Positions 1 through 9,363 of a DNA stretch of 64,000 nt are shown one piece after another. A model generated the notes under the pieces. It ran no database searches, was not told the DNA's origin, and saw only the letters and a program-made list of their open reading frames with translations. Location of the stretch: positions 124,001-188,000 of the forward strand of contig NZ_BBQF01000004.1 in NCBI RefSeq assembly GCF_000813345.1. Direction: 5' to 3'. Position 1 is the first letter of the stretch. Each line of letters begins with the position of its first letter. This DNA is from Sulfurospirillum arsenophilum NBRC 109478 (lineage in GTDB: Bacteria; Campylobacterota; Campylobacteria; Campylobacterales; Sulfurospirillaceae). The translations under genes were made by a program, and so were the position numbers.

Positions 1-11
1 ATTGAGTTCCT

Positions 12-392
12 TTATTTTTGTTCTTCTTTTGTGTTTGCATTTTGAAAAGCTTTATTGGTCATTTGCTGCATTTCCAATACTTCTTGTTTCATTTTGTTTG
101 TTTCTTTGGATATCGCTTTATTGATCGTGGAAATTGACTCCGGAGACGTGTCTATTTGGTTTAAAAAGTATAGTTCTCTTAGTAAATAACCAAACATTGC
201 AATCATAACAAGGTACCAAAGGAAATTTGGAATTCCAAAGGTGCGATTGTCGTCTTTTTTATCGGCACGCGTCATAAATTGCCCTAATTCTCTTAAAGGA
301 TTTTCTTCATCATTTTGCTTGTTGAAAGCGGGTGTGTTGTTTTGGGAGAATTGACCTAAAAGGTCAAGTGTATTATTTTCTTTATGAAACAT
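12..392 (-). CDS. small single-pass membrane protein, function unknown
   Basis: About 126 residues from an ATG at 392; an in-frame GTG at 401 would add three. The N-terminal half is polar, a hydrophobic segment at about residues 53-77 (from FGIPNFLWYL onward) looks like one membrane span, and the tail is charged, glutamine/lysine rich and probably coiled coil. A TATAAT box on the minus strand (450-455) lies about 60 bases upstream. I do not recognise the family. It runs divergently from nothing and is followed on its 5' side by another membrane protein on the same strand with its own promoter, so it is probably a single-gene unit. The ORF is convincing by length, membrane segment and promoter, but no function can be given. 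Confidence 0.6.
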   Translation of the reverse strand: MFHKENNTLDLLGQFSQNNTPAFNKQNDEENPLRELGQFMTRADKKDDNRTFGIPNFLWYLVMIAMFGYLLRELYFLNQIDTSPESISTINKAISKETNKMKQEVLEMQQMTNKAFQNANTKEEQK

Positions 393-487
393 TTGAAGCA
401 CTTTCGTTTTTTAATTTTCTATTTCAGTGAGTATCTAAATTAGAGTAGAATTATAGCACTTTGGGACAAAGCTTGTGATTATCCGTT

Positions 488-949
488 TTACTTCACCCGT
501 TTGTAAACCGTTTTAAAACCACCTGCTTCAGTGGAAATGGTATTTTCATCGACAATTTTATAGGTATTTCCTATTTTAATGGTATCGTCAATTACAATGA
601 CTTTACTTTCAGAAACATCATACGTTACGGGATTTTTAGTGCCAAAAGAGGACATACTACTTCGATCAAACTCTATTTCCATAATGCCTAAAACCGTTTG
701 TGCTCTCCATTTTCCAAGCAAAGGATTGTAGTTGATCGTGTGGTCGATGGCATATTTGATGCCAAAGGCAACAAAGAAAAGAACCACACCGCTTGCCAAG
801 AGGTTTAAAAGTAAGGAAGGGCGTTTGGAATTCTTAGTGGAGCTAGGTCTTCTGGTTTTGGGTACTGCTTTTTTAGCCATTGTTTTTGATTTTGAAGACG
901 TTGGGCTCTTAGCTCTCGCTTTTTTAGGGGTTTTCTCATCATAAAGCAT
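488..949 (-). CDS. membrane-anchored protein with C-terminal GKWR domain (paralogue of 1120-1734)
   Basis: 153 residues. The first 45 are very basic (Lys/Ser/Thr rich), followed by one hydrophobic segment (LLLNLLASGVVLFFVAFGI, about 46-64) and a C-terminal domain of about 80 residues starting NPLLGKWRAQ. That domain matches the C-terminus of the divergently transcribed gene at 1120-1734: NPL(L/I)GKWR, an EIEF/DIEF block, a K(V/I)(I/T)VID block and a K(T)(V/T)YK ending. The start has a good ribosome site (AAGG, 6 bases before ATG), and a TATAAT box sits at 993-998. The topology suggests a cytoplasmic basic tail and an extracytoplasmic GKWR domain. The family and function are unknown to me. Confidence 0.6.
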   Translation of the reverse strand: MLYDEKTPKKARAKSPTSSKSKTMAKKAVPKTRRPSSTKNSKRPSLLLNLLASGVVLFFVAFGIKYAIDHTINYNPLLGKWRAQTVLGIMEIEFDRSSMSSFGTKNPVTYDVSESKVIVIDDTIKIGNTYKIVDENTISTEAGGFKTVYKRVK

Positions 950-992
950 CAGGAGCCTTGTTAATTTTATATGTAAGTATTACGCTTTTGTC

Positions 993-998
993 ATTATA
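993..998 (-). promoter_or_regulatory. -10 box for the 488-949 gene
   Basis: Plus-strand ATTATA is TATAAT on the minus strand, about 45 bases before the start codon. No clear -35 is visible, as is usual in Campylobacterota. Confidence 0.5.
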
Positions 999-1119
999 GC
1001 ATTTTAAAAAATCTTGCGATTTCCTTTTACATGTAAAGTTTAAAATACGCCCTCATCGTCATTAAAAGAATCAAATGTTATAATCATCTCCATGAGAGAA
1101 TTAATAAACAAGGTATGCA

Positions 1120-1734
1120 ATGTTTTCTAAATTTATGAAATTTTTTGAAGTTAAAGAAGATGAAACACTTGATTATATGGATCCAGACAAACTGCTTAAA
1201 AACAAACCAAAAGCACTCAAAGACCCTTTAAACCAAGAAGACGAAGATGAGTTTTTTCGTCAACTCGAAGAGGAAGATCGTCAGTTTGAGCATCAAAACA
1301 TACGCCAAGAACCTCGGATGACCCCTAAGAACAGCGCTTCAAGAGAATCTGTTTTAGAAAAAATGCGCCAATGCATGCAAGAGCGTGACTGGAATCCAAA
1401 ACATCACCCAAAAATCCTCATGGGTGTTGCTGCTGTCATCATTGGCTCTGTTATTGTAGCGATTGCCCTACATGAAACGCCCAATCCTCTCATCGGGAAA
1501 TGGCGACCTCAGGGTAAAAACATCTTCTTACCTGTTGGCGATATTGAGTTTGCCAAAGAAAAAATCCAAATGCTCAATGTCACAACCATGGTTAAATACA
1601 CCATCGATGACACCAAAATCACTGTCATAGACTCTACAACCAACACAGGTATTACGTTTTACATCACAAACGATAAAACCATCGAGACCAACCTTTTAGG
1701 TGTCAAAACTACGTATAAGAAGATTGAGAAATGA
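1120..1734 (+). CDS. membrane-anchored protein with C-terminal GKWR domain (paralogue of 488-949)
   Basis: 204 residues. The long acidic, charged N-terminal region (about 1-105) is followed by a hydrophobic span (ILMGVAAVIIGSVIVAIAL, about 107-125) and a C-terminal domain starting NPLIGKWRPQ. The last 80 residues align with the C-terminus of the divergent gene at 488-949, whereas the cytoplasmic parts differ completely (acidic here, basic there). AAGG lies six bases before ATG and a TATAAT box spans 1079-1084. The stop overlaps the ybaK start (ATGA), so the two are probably co-transcribed. Function unknown. The domain is too short and divergent for me to name a family. Confidence 0.6.
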   Translation: MFSKFMKFFEVKEDETLDYMDPDKLLKNKPKALKDPLNQEDEDEFFRQLEEEDRQFEHQNIRQEPRMTPKNSASRESVLEKMRQCMQERDWNPKHHPKILMGVAAVIIGSVIVAIALHETPNPLIGKWRPQGKNIFLPVGDIEFAKEKIQMLNVTTMVKYTIDDTKITVIDSTTNTGITFYITNDKTIETNLLGVKTTYKKIEK

Positions 1735-2210
1735 GCCTTAAGAAAACTAATGCAGCACGATTTTTAGACACTCTGAAACTGCCTTATGAGATGACTTCGT
1801 ATGAAGTGGATGAAGAAGACCTTAGTGCGACACATGCAGCAAGCGCACTGGGTGTAGATGCGGCATGTGTGTTTAAAACACTGGTGGCTCGGGATGAAGC
1901 CAAACACATCTTAGTCGCGTGTATTCCCGCAGCAGCAGAAATCGACCTAAAAGCTTTGGCAAAAGTGGCACATGCTAAACGGTGCGAATTGGTTGCAGTA
2001 AAAGAGCTTTTGGGACTTACCGGGTATATTCGCGGAGGTTGCTCACCACTTGCTATGAAAAAACATTACGCGACATTCATCGATGCGTCCATTAAAGAGC
2101 ATGCAAAAGTGTACGTCAGTGCAGGACTTAGAGGTGTTCAACTCTGCCTTTCTCCTGATGTACTCATACATGCATCTAACGCCACATGTGAGCCACTGAC
2201 AAAAATCTAA
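1731..2210 (+). CDS. ybaK: YbaK/EbsC-type Cys-tRNA(Pro) deacylase
   Basis: 159 residues spanning one YbaK/aminoacyl-tRNA editing domain. Family hallmarks seen here are the FKTLVA segment near residue 48, the central GYIRGGCSPLAMKK motif (about 101-114) and the late SAGLRGVQLCLSP motif. Proteins of this family hydrolyse cysteine mischarged on tRNA(Pro), working in trans to prolyl-tRNA synthetase in the cytoplasm. The length is typical. The start overlaps the stop of the upstream membrane-protein gene (ATGA), which implies translational coupling. The bases after its stop up to 2308 hold the promoter of the next gene. Confidence 0.85.
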   Translation: MSLKKTNAARFLDTLKLPYEMTSYEVDEEDLSATHAASALGVDAACVFKTLVARDEAKHILVACIPAAAEIDLKALAKVAHAKRCELVAVKELLGLTGYIRGGCSPLAMKKHYATFIDASIKEHAKVYVSAGLRGVQLCLSPDVLIHASNATCEPLTKI

Positions 2211-2274
2211 ATCCCTTTTTTCTTATTTAACAGTACATTCAACGTATTTTGCAACGCATTTGCAACACTTGTGG

Positions 2275-2280
2275 TATAAA
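2275..2280 (+). promoter_or_regulatory. -10-like box for the FIST-domain gene
   Basis: TATAAA follows TTGTGG in the spacer after ybaK, about 29 bases before the ATG at 2309, and a strong GGAG ribosome site precedes the start. Confidence 0.4.
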
Positions 2281-2308
2281 ATGGTTTCAGAAAAATTTGG
2301 AGTGAACC

Positions 2309-3361
2309 ATGTTTGAACGCATCTTTTTTGTTGAACGCATTGAAGATTTACATGTAAAGCTTAAAAAGGGTTCTTACTTACTGCTTATTGCAGAAGAAAC
2401 CCCTTTTTTAGAAATACCAAAATATAAAAATGTGAACATACATGGAGCTATTTTCCCAAGAATCATTTTTAAAGGGAAGACCTATGCCAGTGGCATCATC
2501 GTTGCACAGCTCAACGCTACATCTTCAATACAAATTATTGACATGGACACCCCATACCAATTTCAGCCCTCAACCGATACAAACTCTGTTTTAACAATTG
2601 TTGATGGATTTTCAACACAGATAAACGATTTTTTGGAAGAAACTTACTCGCGTCTACCTGAAAAAACAAAACTTATCGGTGGGGGAGCTGGAAAAACATC
2701 TCTTCTTCAAGAACCCATTCTTTTTGATACGTATCGCTTTTACATGAATGCTGCCATCATCATCACATCAAAAAGCACCATAGGGATTGGTGTCAAACAT
2801 GGTTGGAAACCTCTTTTTGGACCTTTTATAGCCACATCGTGTAAAAATAATGTTTTAGAAAAGATCAATTTTCAAGATGCCTTTAGTGTTTATAAAACAG
2901 CGGTTGAGAAAGACAGCGAGATGCGTTTTGAAAGTACACCCTTTTTTAAAATTTCACAATGCTATCCATTGGGTATTGTGCGCTACAACAGAGACTTTCT
3001 GGTAAGAGAACCTGTAAAAACGAACGGAAAGAACATCGTCTTAGTTGGAAAACTTGATGAAAATTCTGTTTTATCCATTTTAAAAGGTGAAAAAAAAGAA
3101 CTTCTTGAAGCGGCTAAGGCTGCTGCTGATATTTCACGTGCGGATAAAGAACCAGAAGCGATCCAATCCGTATTTTTGGTGGATTGTATTTCACGGTATT
3201 CACTCTTAGAAACATCCTTTAAAGAAGAGCTGCAAGCCGTTAGCAAAGCGTATGCTGCAAAGACTCTTATTTGGGGTGTTGTGAGCCTTGGAGAGATCGC
3301 CAATACGAACCAAGAAAGCATCGAATATTATAACAATACCTGCGTGGTGGGTACGCTTTAA
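2309..3361 (+). CDS. FIST-domain signalling protein
   Basis: 350 residues with no signal peptide or membrane span. The order of blocks fits FIST_N followed by FIST_C: a GGGAGKTS-like glycine turn at about 128-135, strands such as IGIGVKHGWKP, and a C-terminal FLVDCISRYSLL block with a final WGVVSLGEIA segment. FIST proteins are proposed sensors of small ligands, often coupled to chemotaxis receptors, kinases or cyclic-di-GMP enzymes. The location directly upstream of two histidine kinases and a REC-GGDEF-EAL protein fits that role. The start is set by GGAG six bases before ATG. The ligand cannot be read from the sequence. Confidence 0.75.
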   Translation: MFERIFFVERIEDLHVKLKKGSYLLLIAEETPFLEIPKYKNVNIHGAIFPRIIFKGKTYASGIIVAQLNATSSIQIIDMDTPYQFQPSTDTNSVLTIVDGFSTQINDFLEETYSRLPEKTKLIGGGAGKTSLLQEPILFDTYRFYMNAAIIITSKSTIGIGVKHGWKPLFGPFIATSCKNNVLEKINFQDAFSVYKTAVEKDSEMRFESTPFFKISQCYPLGIVRYNRDFLVREPVKTNGKNIVLVGKLDENSVLSILKGEKKELLEAAKAAADISRADKEPEAIQSVFLVDCISRYSLLETSFKEELQAVSKAYAAKTLIWGVVSLGEIANTNQESIEYYNNTCVVGTL

Positions 3362-3432
3362 AATGTTGTGTGTATCAGCATCTTTATGGTATCTTAATCT
3401 TATTCGTGAGACACGCATCCTAGGAGTCTTTT

Positions 3433-4650
3433 ATGCAACACCTCAATGAACAGCTTTTAATCACATATGAGTGTGTCAGTGCCATAGGAACATCCCTTCA
3501 ACTAAAAGAGATGATGGAACACTTTTTAAAAGTTTTTTCGAGAAAAACGGGCGCTCTTGCCTCTATCTACTGGGACTATAACCAACAGTCATGCGCCTAT
3601 AAACAGCTCTGTTTTCAAGGGAAAAAAGCCTATCAAGAGCTCTTTATTACGCCACATTCGCTTATGAAACATGAAGACATCAGCTACGATAAAACCAGTG
3701 GCAAATCTCTTTTACATGTAAAAGTAGGAGAAAACTGGATCGTCTTTGTGTTTCAGTCCTCTCAAAATGAATTAGAGCTTATCAAAGCCATCATCGCCTC
3801 ATTTCAGTCTAAACTTGAAAATGCCGTGTATGCCTGTAAAAACCATCTTGAACTTGTAGAGATCAACCAAACGTTGGAGCGACGTATTGAAGAAGAAGTG
3901 CGTAAAAACAGGGAAAAAGATCAACATATCTTGCAACAATCTCGCCTTGCACAAATGGGTGAAATGATCAGTATGATCGCCCACCAATGGCGTCAACCTT
4001 TAGGCTCTATCTCAGCAGTGGCTGCCACCATAAAACTCAAAACAACACTCAACCGCTTTGACTATTCAACCCCCGAGGGACAAGAGGCAAGCAAAGAATT
4101 TTTAAGCGAGGCGATGAGTAAAATTGAGTCCTACGTGCAGTTTCTTACCCACACCATCGATGATTTTCGCAACTTTTTCAAACCCAACAAACAAAAAGAG
4201 AGTGTCACCCTCTCCCAACTGGTCAATCGCACACTTGAGATCATTGGAAAAGCATTAGAGATTAACGGCATTACCATCAAAGTTGAAACACAAGCAACGT
4301 ATGAGATTTTCACCTACGCCAATGAAGTAACCCAAGTCATCCTCAACATTCTCAAAAATGCAGAAGATGTCATCAAGGAGCGCGAAACGATTAACGCGAA
4401 TATCCTAATTACCATAAGCAAAGAAGACAAATGGCAAACCATAAGTATTGAAGATAATGCGGGAGGTATTCCTGAACATGTTTTACCCCATATTTTTGAG
4501 CCCTATTTTTCAACTAAAAGTGAGAAAAATGGTTCAGGATTAGGGCTTTACATGTCAAAAACTATTATCGAAGAACATTGTGGTGGATACATTGTGGCAT
4601 CTAACACCGCACAGGGTGCTAAATTTACCATTAAACTTAAAGAAGGATAG
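3433..4650 (+). CDS. cytoplasmic sensor histidine kinase with GAF-like N-terminus
   Basis: 405 residues without a membrane span. Residues 1-135 look like a GAF-type ligand domain, 138-175 form a coiled coil, and the dimerisation/phosphoacceptor helix carries His184 in MIAHQWRQPL. The HATPase domain follows, with the N-box NILKNAEDVI, the G1 box DNAGGIP and the G2 box GSGLGLYMSK. It should autophosphorylate His184 and pass phosphate to one of the receiver proteins nearby. The upstream FIST gene is 71 bases away and the next kinase starts six bases after its stop, so an operon is likely. Its kinase core is closely similar to that of the downstream kinase, which suggests tandem duplication. Confidence 0.85.
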   Translation: MQHLNEQLLITYECVSAIGTSLQLKEMMEHFLKVFSRKTGALASIYWDYNQQSCAYKQLCFQGKKAYQELFITPHSLMKHEDISYDKTSGKSLLHVKVGENWIVFVFQSSQNELELIKAIIASFQSKLENAVYACKNHLELVEINQTLERRIEEEVRKNREKDQHILQQSRLAQMGEMISMIAHQWRQPLGSISAVAATIKLKTTLNRFDYSTPEGQEASKEFLSEAMSKIESYVQFLTHTIDDFRNFFKPNKQKESVTLSQLVNRTLEIIGKALEINGITIKVETQATYEIFTYANEVTQVILNILKNAEDVIKERETINANILITISKEDKWQTISIEDNAGGIPEHVLPHIFEPYFSTKSEKNGSGLGLYMSKTIIEEHCGGYIVASNTAQGAKFTIKLKEG

Positions 4651-4656
4651 TGGAAC

Positions 4657-6831
4657 ATGATCCAAAATACCCTTTCGCAACTCATCAAAAAAGAGTACGT
4701 TAAATCGATTATATATCCATTATTAATTATCGAAGCGATGCTTCTTTGGGCTTATTTTGGAAGCAATGCGTATGTGAGTGAAACCAACAAAAATGTACTG
4801 ATTGAAGAGACAAAAATACACATTAAAGAGATCAGTAAACGCTCCGCAACCATCATTAACACTGAATTTAAAACGATCTCTGACATTACCTCTCTTTTTC
4901 AAAAAACACATGAGAACTTTTTTGCCACCTATAACCCTTTACATGTAAATACAAAAGAGAGTGGTTATACCCTCACAAACACTGGGGTCATCACCAATAC
5001 TAAAAGAGGCGAAGACGCATGCACCCTCTTCTTTTCAAATGCTCAAAAACAGACACCACACCGTCTTGAAAAAGCCATCGCTACAGAAAAATTAGATACA
5101 TTTTACAATTCTGTTTTACAGACAAATGAAAATATCGCTCAGGTTTATTTTAATTCGTATGACTCCATGAACAGGCTCTGCCCTTTTATGCCAGACGCAC
5201 TCAGCCAATATGCTCACGACATTAACATCCCAACATTTAACTTTTACTACCTCGCTGATGCAGCACATAACCCTTCCAAAAAAGTGGTTTGGACAGATGC
5301 TTATTTAGACCCTGCCGGGCTTGGTTGGATGATCAGTGCCATTGCTCCTGTCTATAAAGGAGAATTTTTAGAAGGTGTTGTGGGCATTGATGTTACCATT
5401 GAACAACTCATTAAGAACATTCTCTCCATTGAACTCCCCTACGTCTCTATGGCGATGCTTGTCGATGAACATGGCGCAATTTTAGGAATGAGTGAGGCAC
5501 TTGAGCAACATTTGGGCATCAAAGAGCTCAAAGAGCACGCCTATAATGCGCCTATTGCAAAAACAATCAGCAAACCACAAGATTTTAATCTTTTGACCAA
5601 CAAAACCAATCCGCTTGCCATGGCGCTGAGTCGGATGGTGCAAGAAAACAGTGACATCTCAGTGTTTCACAGTAAACAGGCTGATTTTTTAATCACACAA
5701 AATACGATCCCTCAGACACATTGGAAATTTATTTTGCTACTAGATCAAGACTCCTTGCTTGCTACTAGCACGAAACTTAAAGCAAAAACAAATTTTATCG
5801 GATTCATTGTGCTAGGGGTGATGGCACTTTTTTATCTTATCTTCCTTTTTGTGCTTATCTCCAGAGCCGATAAATTTTCAAGGCAGATTCTCTCTCCTTT
5901 GTATGAACTCATCGAAGCCACAAAAAAGTTCAAAGATAAACTTACCAGCACAAAATTGCAACGCTCTAACATTTTAGAGATCAACACGCTTCTGGAAAAT
6001 TTTAGTGCCATGAGCCAAGAGCTTCAAGAATTGTACGACTCCATGGATAAAAAAATCAAAGAGGGTGTCATCGAAAACATGGAAACCCAAAAAATGATGA
6101 TCTATCAATCACGCCTTGCACAGATGGGTGAAATGATCAGCATGATAGCCCATCAATGGCGTCAGCCGCTCGGTGCTATCTCAACGGTAACGGCAAGCAT
6201 GAAACTCAAACAAAGTCTTAAAAAGTTTAATTTACAAAGCGAGCAAGGAAGAGCTGAGCAAGAGGAATTTTTGATAAATGCCATTGGTAAAATCGAAAAC
6301 TACATTCAATTTCTTACCACAACCATTGATGATTTTAGAAACTTTTTTAGACCCGAGCAACAACAAGAGCGAAGCTCACTCGCTAGCATCATTGAGAGGG
6401 CTATCAAGATCATTGGGAAAAGTTTAGATGTTCATAAAATCGTTTTACATGTAAACAATACTTCCAAGCAAGAACTGATCACTTATGAGACCCAGTTAAC
6501 ACAAGTTTTAATCAATATTTTGAAGAATTCACAAGATGCCATACTCGAAAAAAAGTTAGAAAATGGTACTATATGGCTTAATGCGTATGAGGATAATGCC
6601 CTCTTTGTCATTGAAATCGAGGATAATGCTGGTGGCATTCCTGAATCAATCATGACTAAAGTATTTGATCCCTATTTTTCAACTAAAGCGGAGCGAAATG
6701 GTACGGGGCTTGGGCTTTATATGTCAAAAACGATTGTGGAAGAGCACTGTCATGGCTCTTTATATGTCGAAAATACGCCGCAGGGTGCAAAATTTATCAT
6801 TAAAATTCGTGGAGAACACAGTGCAAATTAG
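4657..6831 (+). CDS. membrane sensor histidine kinase with periplasmic dCACHE-like domain
   Basis: 724 residues. One membrane span lies at about 16-38, a large extracytoplasmic region at about 40-380 has the pattern of a double-CACHE sensor (WTDAYLDPAGLGWMIS followed by VVGIDVT), and a second span at about 386-410 leads to a HAMP-like linker and coiled coil. The phosphoacceptor block MIAHQWRQPL and HATPase boxes (NILKNSQDAI, DNAGGIP, GTGLGLYMSK) complete the kinase. The kinase core is nearly the same as in the preceding gene, but the sensor is different, so the two inputs may converge on the same receivers. Its stop overlaps the GTG start of the next gene by 11 bases. Confidence 0.87.
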   Translation: MIQNTLSQLIKKEYVKSIIYPLLIIEAMLLWAYFGSNAYVSETNKNVLIEETKIHIKEISKRSATIINTEFKTISDITSLFQKTHENFFATYNPLHVNTKESGYTLTNTGVITNTKRGEDACTLFFSNAQKQTPHRLEKAIATEKLDTFYNSVLQTNENIAQVYFNSYDSMNRLCPFMPDALSQYAHDINIPTFNFYYLADAAHNPSKKVVWTDAYLDPAGLGWMISAIAPVYKGEFLEGVVGIDVTIEQLIKNILSIELPYVSMAMLVDEHGAILGMSEALEQHLGIKELKEHAYNAPIAKTISKPQDFNLLTNKTNPLAMALSRMVQENSDISVFHSKQADFLITQNTIPQTHWKFILLLDQDSLLATSTKLKAKTNFIGFIVLGVMALFYLIFLFVLISRADKFSRQILSPLYELIEATKKFKDKLTSTKLQRSNILEINTLLENFSAMSQELQELYDSMDKKIKEGVIENMETQKMMIYQSRLAQMGEMISMIAHQWRQPLGAISTVTASMKLKQSLKKFNLQSEQGRAEQEEFLINAIGKIENYIQFLTTTIDDFRNFFRPEQQQERSSLASIIERAIKIIGKSLDVHKIVLHVNNTSKQELITYETQLTQVLINILKNSQDAILEKKLENGTIWLNAYEDNALFVIEIEDNAGGIPESIMTKVFDPYFSTKAERNGTGLGLYMSKTIVEEHCHGSLYVENTPQGAKFIIKIRGEHSAN

Positions 6832-8563
6832 CCTTACCGATCTTGTTAACATCACCTCACCATTACGCATTTTATACGTTGAAGACGATGTAATACTACG
6901 AGAAAATACGGTGGCATTGTTACGAGATCTTTTCAGTGAAATCGACGAAGCAAGCGATGGAATGGAAGCGCTGAAATGCTATAAAGATCGCCCCAACGGT
7001 TATGATATTGTCATTACCGATCTTAATATGCCCCACATGAATGGGATGGATCTCATCCGAAATATTCAAGCAATCAACCCAAAACAACCTATTATTGTCG
7101 TCTCCGCACATAATGAAACAGAGTACTTTTTAGAGAGTATTCGCAATAACGTCAATGGCTATATTCTGAAGCCTATCGACTTTGATCAACTCATAGAAAC
7201 ACTCTATAAGGTTTCTTCTTTAGTGAAAGAGCGCTACGAAAAAGCCTCCAACCAAGCTCATTTACAACAAAAATTAGATGAGCAGACGAAACAACTTGCT
7301 GAAAATTATCAACTTGTCCATAATTTTTTAACCATAGACAAAGTCACGAAACTACAAAATGCCACAATGCTTTACAACTTTTTAGATCACATACCGCAAA
7401 ATCATCTCATGACGATCATACTTTATAATATCGATAATTTTAGCTTTATTAACCAAACATATGGAGCAGATTTTGCTGATGAGGCACTCTTTAAAGTAGG
7501 AGAATATTTACAATACAATCTCTCTCAAGATGTGCATTTATACCGATACAACTCAGACGAATTTGTCATTATTTTCGACCCACAGATTATTAACCCTGAA
7601 TTTGTTGCTATTCAAATCCAAGCCTTTTTCAGAGAAACACCTATTGGAGAGTACGAAAATCAACCTGTTTACATTACCCTTTCGTGTGGTATTGCAACGG
7701 CAAATTCGACTGCTTCACTGCTTCCAAATGCACGTATCGCTCTTAGAGAAGCACGTATGCGAGGTGTTCCAAATCAATACAACATCTACAATACCCAAGA
7801 TGTTTTTCTCAAACGTGCCAAAATTGAAACCACATGGATTCAAAAGTTTCGCATCGCTTTAGAAGAAGACCGTGTTGTGCCCTACTTTCAGCCTATTGTT
7901 GATAATCACACGTGTCAAATTGTCAAATACGAATGTCTTGCACGCATTGAAGATGATGGAGAGATTATTTCACCCGCAAACTTCCTAGAAGCTGCCAGAC
8001 GCAGTGGACTTATGAGCAATTTAACACGCAGTATGATCAACAAATCCTTTAAAATATTTGCAGGACAAAACGTAGCATTTTCACTGAATATCACCAACGA
8101 AGACCTTCTCAATCAGACGTTTATAGACTTTTTACAAGCCAAGCAAAAGCTCTACAAAATTGATCCCTCTTTAGTCACTTTTGAGATACTAGAAGACATT
8201 ATCATCAGTGACATCAACCGTGTGCCACTTCAAAATCTACACGTACTCAAAACAATGGGCTACCTTCTTGCTCTTGATGATTTTGGCAGTGATCGTTCAA
8301 ACTTTAATCGTTTGGAAAATGTGGGCGTGGATTTTCTCAAAATCGATGGACAGTTTATTAAAGGAATCGACACAAATCCGCGAAATCAAGACATTGTAGA
8401 ATCGATTGCTTCGATGGCAAAAAAAATTGGGATGCAAGTCGTTGCAGAGTTTGTCGCAACCAAAGAAGAGTTTGAAATGGTCGCAAAACTGGGTGTGGAT
8501 TTTTCCCAAGGCTACTTTTTCAATGCACCTTTAGAGTTTCTCCCTAAGAAAGATGTGCAGTAA
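6821..8563 (+). CDS. response regulator with degenerate GGDEF and EAL domains
   Basis: 580 residues from a GTG at 6821, chosen because GGAG lies six bases upstream and because this start gives an N-terminus that begins directly in the receiver domain. REC spans about 15-130 (phospho-acceptor Asp67 in VITDLNMP, Lys117). The GGDEF-like domain spans about 165-315 and has NSDEF in place of GGDEF, so cyclase activity is doubtful. The EAL domain (about 335-575) keeps the main catalytic groups: ECL for EAL, NITNED, FEILED, LDDFGS, KIDGQFI, VAEFV and the QGYFF ending. Cyclic-di-GMP hydrolysis gated by phosphorylation is the likely output. It overlaps the kinase gene upstream and ends convergently, overlapping the OmpR-type gene by about 20 bases. 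Confidence 0.85.
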   Translation: MQISLTDLVNITSPLRILYVEDDVILRENTVALLRDLFSEIDEASDGMEALKCYKDRPNGYDIVITDLNMPHMNGMDLIRNIQAINPKQPIIVVSAHNETEYFLESIRNNVNGYILKPIDFDQLIETLYKVSSLVKERYEKASNQAHLQQKLDEQTKQLAENYQLVHNFLTIDKVTKLQNATMLYNFLDHIPQNHLMTIILYNIDNFSFINQTYGADFADEALFKVGEYLQYNLSQDVHLYRYNSDEFVIIFDPQIINPEFVAIQIQAFFRETPIGEYENQPVYITLSCGIATANSTASLLPNARIALREARMRGVPNQYNIYNTQDVFLKRAKIETTWIQKFRIALEEDRVVPYFQPIVDNHTCQIVKYECLARIEDDGEIISPANFLEAARRSGLMSNLTRSMINKSFKIFAGQNVAFSLNITNEDLLNQTFIDFLQAKQKLYKIDPSLVTFEILEDIIISDINRVPLQNLHVLKTMGYLLALDDFGSDRSNFNRLENVGVDFLKIDGQFIKGIDTNPRNQDIVESIASMAKKIGMQVVAEFVATKEEFEMVAKLGVDFSQGYFFNAPLEFLPKKDVQ

Positions 8564-9236
8564 GTTTATAACCTCTATTTTTAAGATTGGTGATACAATC
8601 ATCGTACCCTAGTTTGTCCCGCACCCGCTTGACAAGGGCTCGCAGTGTTGAGTTGTTGACTTCATCGCTTTGCCATATTTCTTGTGCCAGCTGTTCATTG
8701 CGCACAAAAGCATTTACATTTTTCACTAAAATAAAAAGTAAAAGCTCCTCTTTTGCCGTTAATTCTTGCTGAACATCTTTTACATGTAAACTTTTTGTTT
8801 TCAGATCAAAGCTCACACCCTCGTGTAAAAGTACCGTTGTAGTGTCTGATTTGACTTTTGTGTGTTGAAGCTGATTCGTCACTTTGATCATGGTATTGAT
8901 CAGCAATTGAGAATCAAAAGGCTTGGTCAGAAAACTGTAGATACCAAGATCAATACTTTTAAGAAAATAATCCACTTCTTTATAAGCGGAGATCACGATA
9001 ACCATTTGAGAAGGATTTTTTTTCTTGATCTTTTCAACCAAAGCTAGACCGTTTTGATTGGGAAGTTGAATATCGGTGATGATTAAGTCATATGAAGTCG
9101 TAAGGTATTTGACATATGCTTCTTCAGCAGTATAAAATGAATCTATCGTATCGAAAAAATCTGATAAAAAGATGCCAAGCTCTTCGTTTAAAGAGTGATC
9201 ATCTTCCACAAGGAGTAAAGATAACGATTCACGCAC
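8544..9236 (-). CDS. OmpR/PhoB-type response regulator
   Basis: 230 residues from a GTG at 9236. I chose this start because GAGG lies eight bases upstream and the protein then opens at the receiver fold (LLLVEDD). Asp55 in IITDIQLP is the phosphorylation site and Lys105 in LTKPF the conserved switch residue. A winged-helix DNA-binding domain follows at about 140-228 (LTAKEELLLFIL, RNEQLAQEIW, RALVKRVRDKLG, NRGYKL). It is the only DNA-binding output in the cluster, so it probably turns the kinase signal into transcription. It is transcribed divergently from the REC-PAS gene and its 3' end overlaps the end of the REC-GGDEF-EAL gene. Confidence 0.87.
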   Translation of the reverse strand: MRESLSLLLVEDDHSLNEELGIFLSDFFDTIDSFYTAEEAYVKYLTTSYDLIITDIQLPNQNGLALVEKIKKKNPSQMVIVISAYKEVDYFLKSIDLGIYSFLTKPFDSQLLINTMIKVTNQLQHTKVKSDTTTVLLHEGVSFDLKTKSLHVKDVQQELTAKEELLLFILVKNVNAFVRNEQLAQEIWQSDEVNNSTLRALVKRVRDKLGYDDCITNLKNRGYKLTAHLS

Positions 9237-9327
9237 TTTTTTTTCCTCAATGAGTAGATTTGCCCTAAATGTCACGCATTTGCCAAAGTATAGCAAAAAA
9301 TATAACACAAATACAACGCCGAAAGTA

Positions 9328-9333
9328 TATAAT
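9328..9333 (+). promoter_or_regulatory. -10 box for the REC-PAS gene
   Basis: TATAAT lies 30 bases before the ATG at 9364, which has an AGGGAGAG ribosome site. The 127-base gap between the divergent regulator genes (9237-9363) contains this promoter and no other clear element. Confidence 0.5.
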
Positions 9334-9363
9334 AAACTTATAAAATCCATAGGGAGAGTCGTA

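Noticed and set aside
732-944. Plus-strand ORF opposite the 488-949 gene
   Set aside because: Shadow frame without ribosome site or recognisable protein; the minus-strand gene has promoter, ribosome site and a paralogue.
6665-6820. Longer N-terminus for the REC-GGDEF-EAL protein
   Set aside because: It lies in another frame of the kinase gene and has no sense as protein; GTG 6821 has GGAG upstream.
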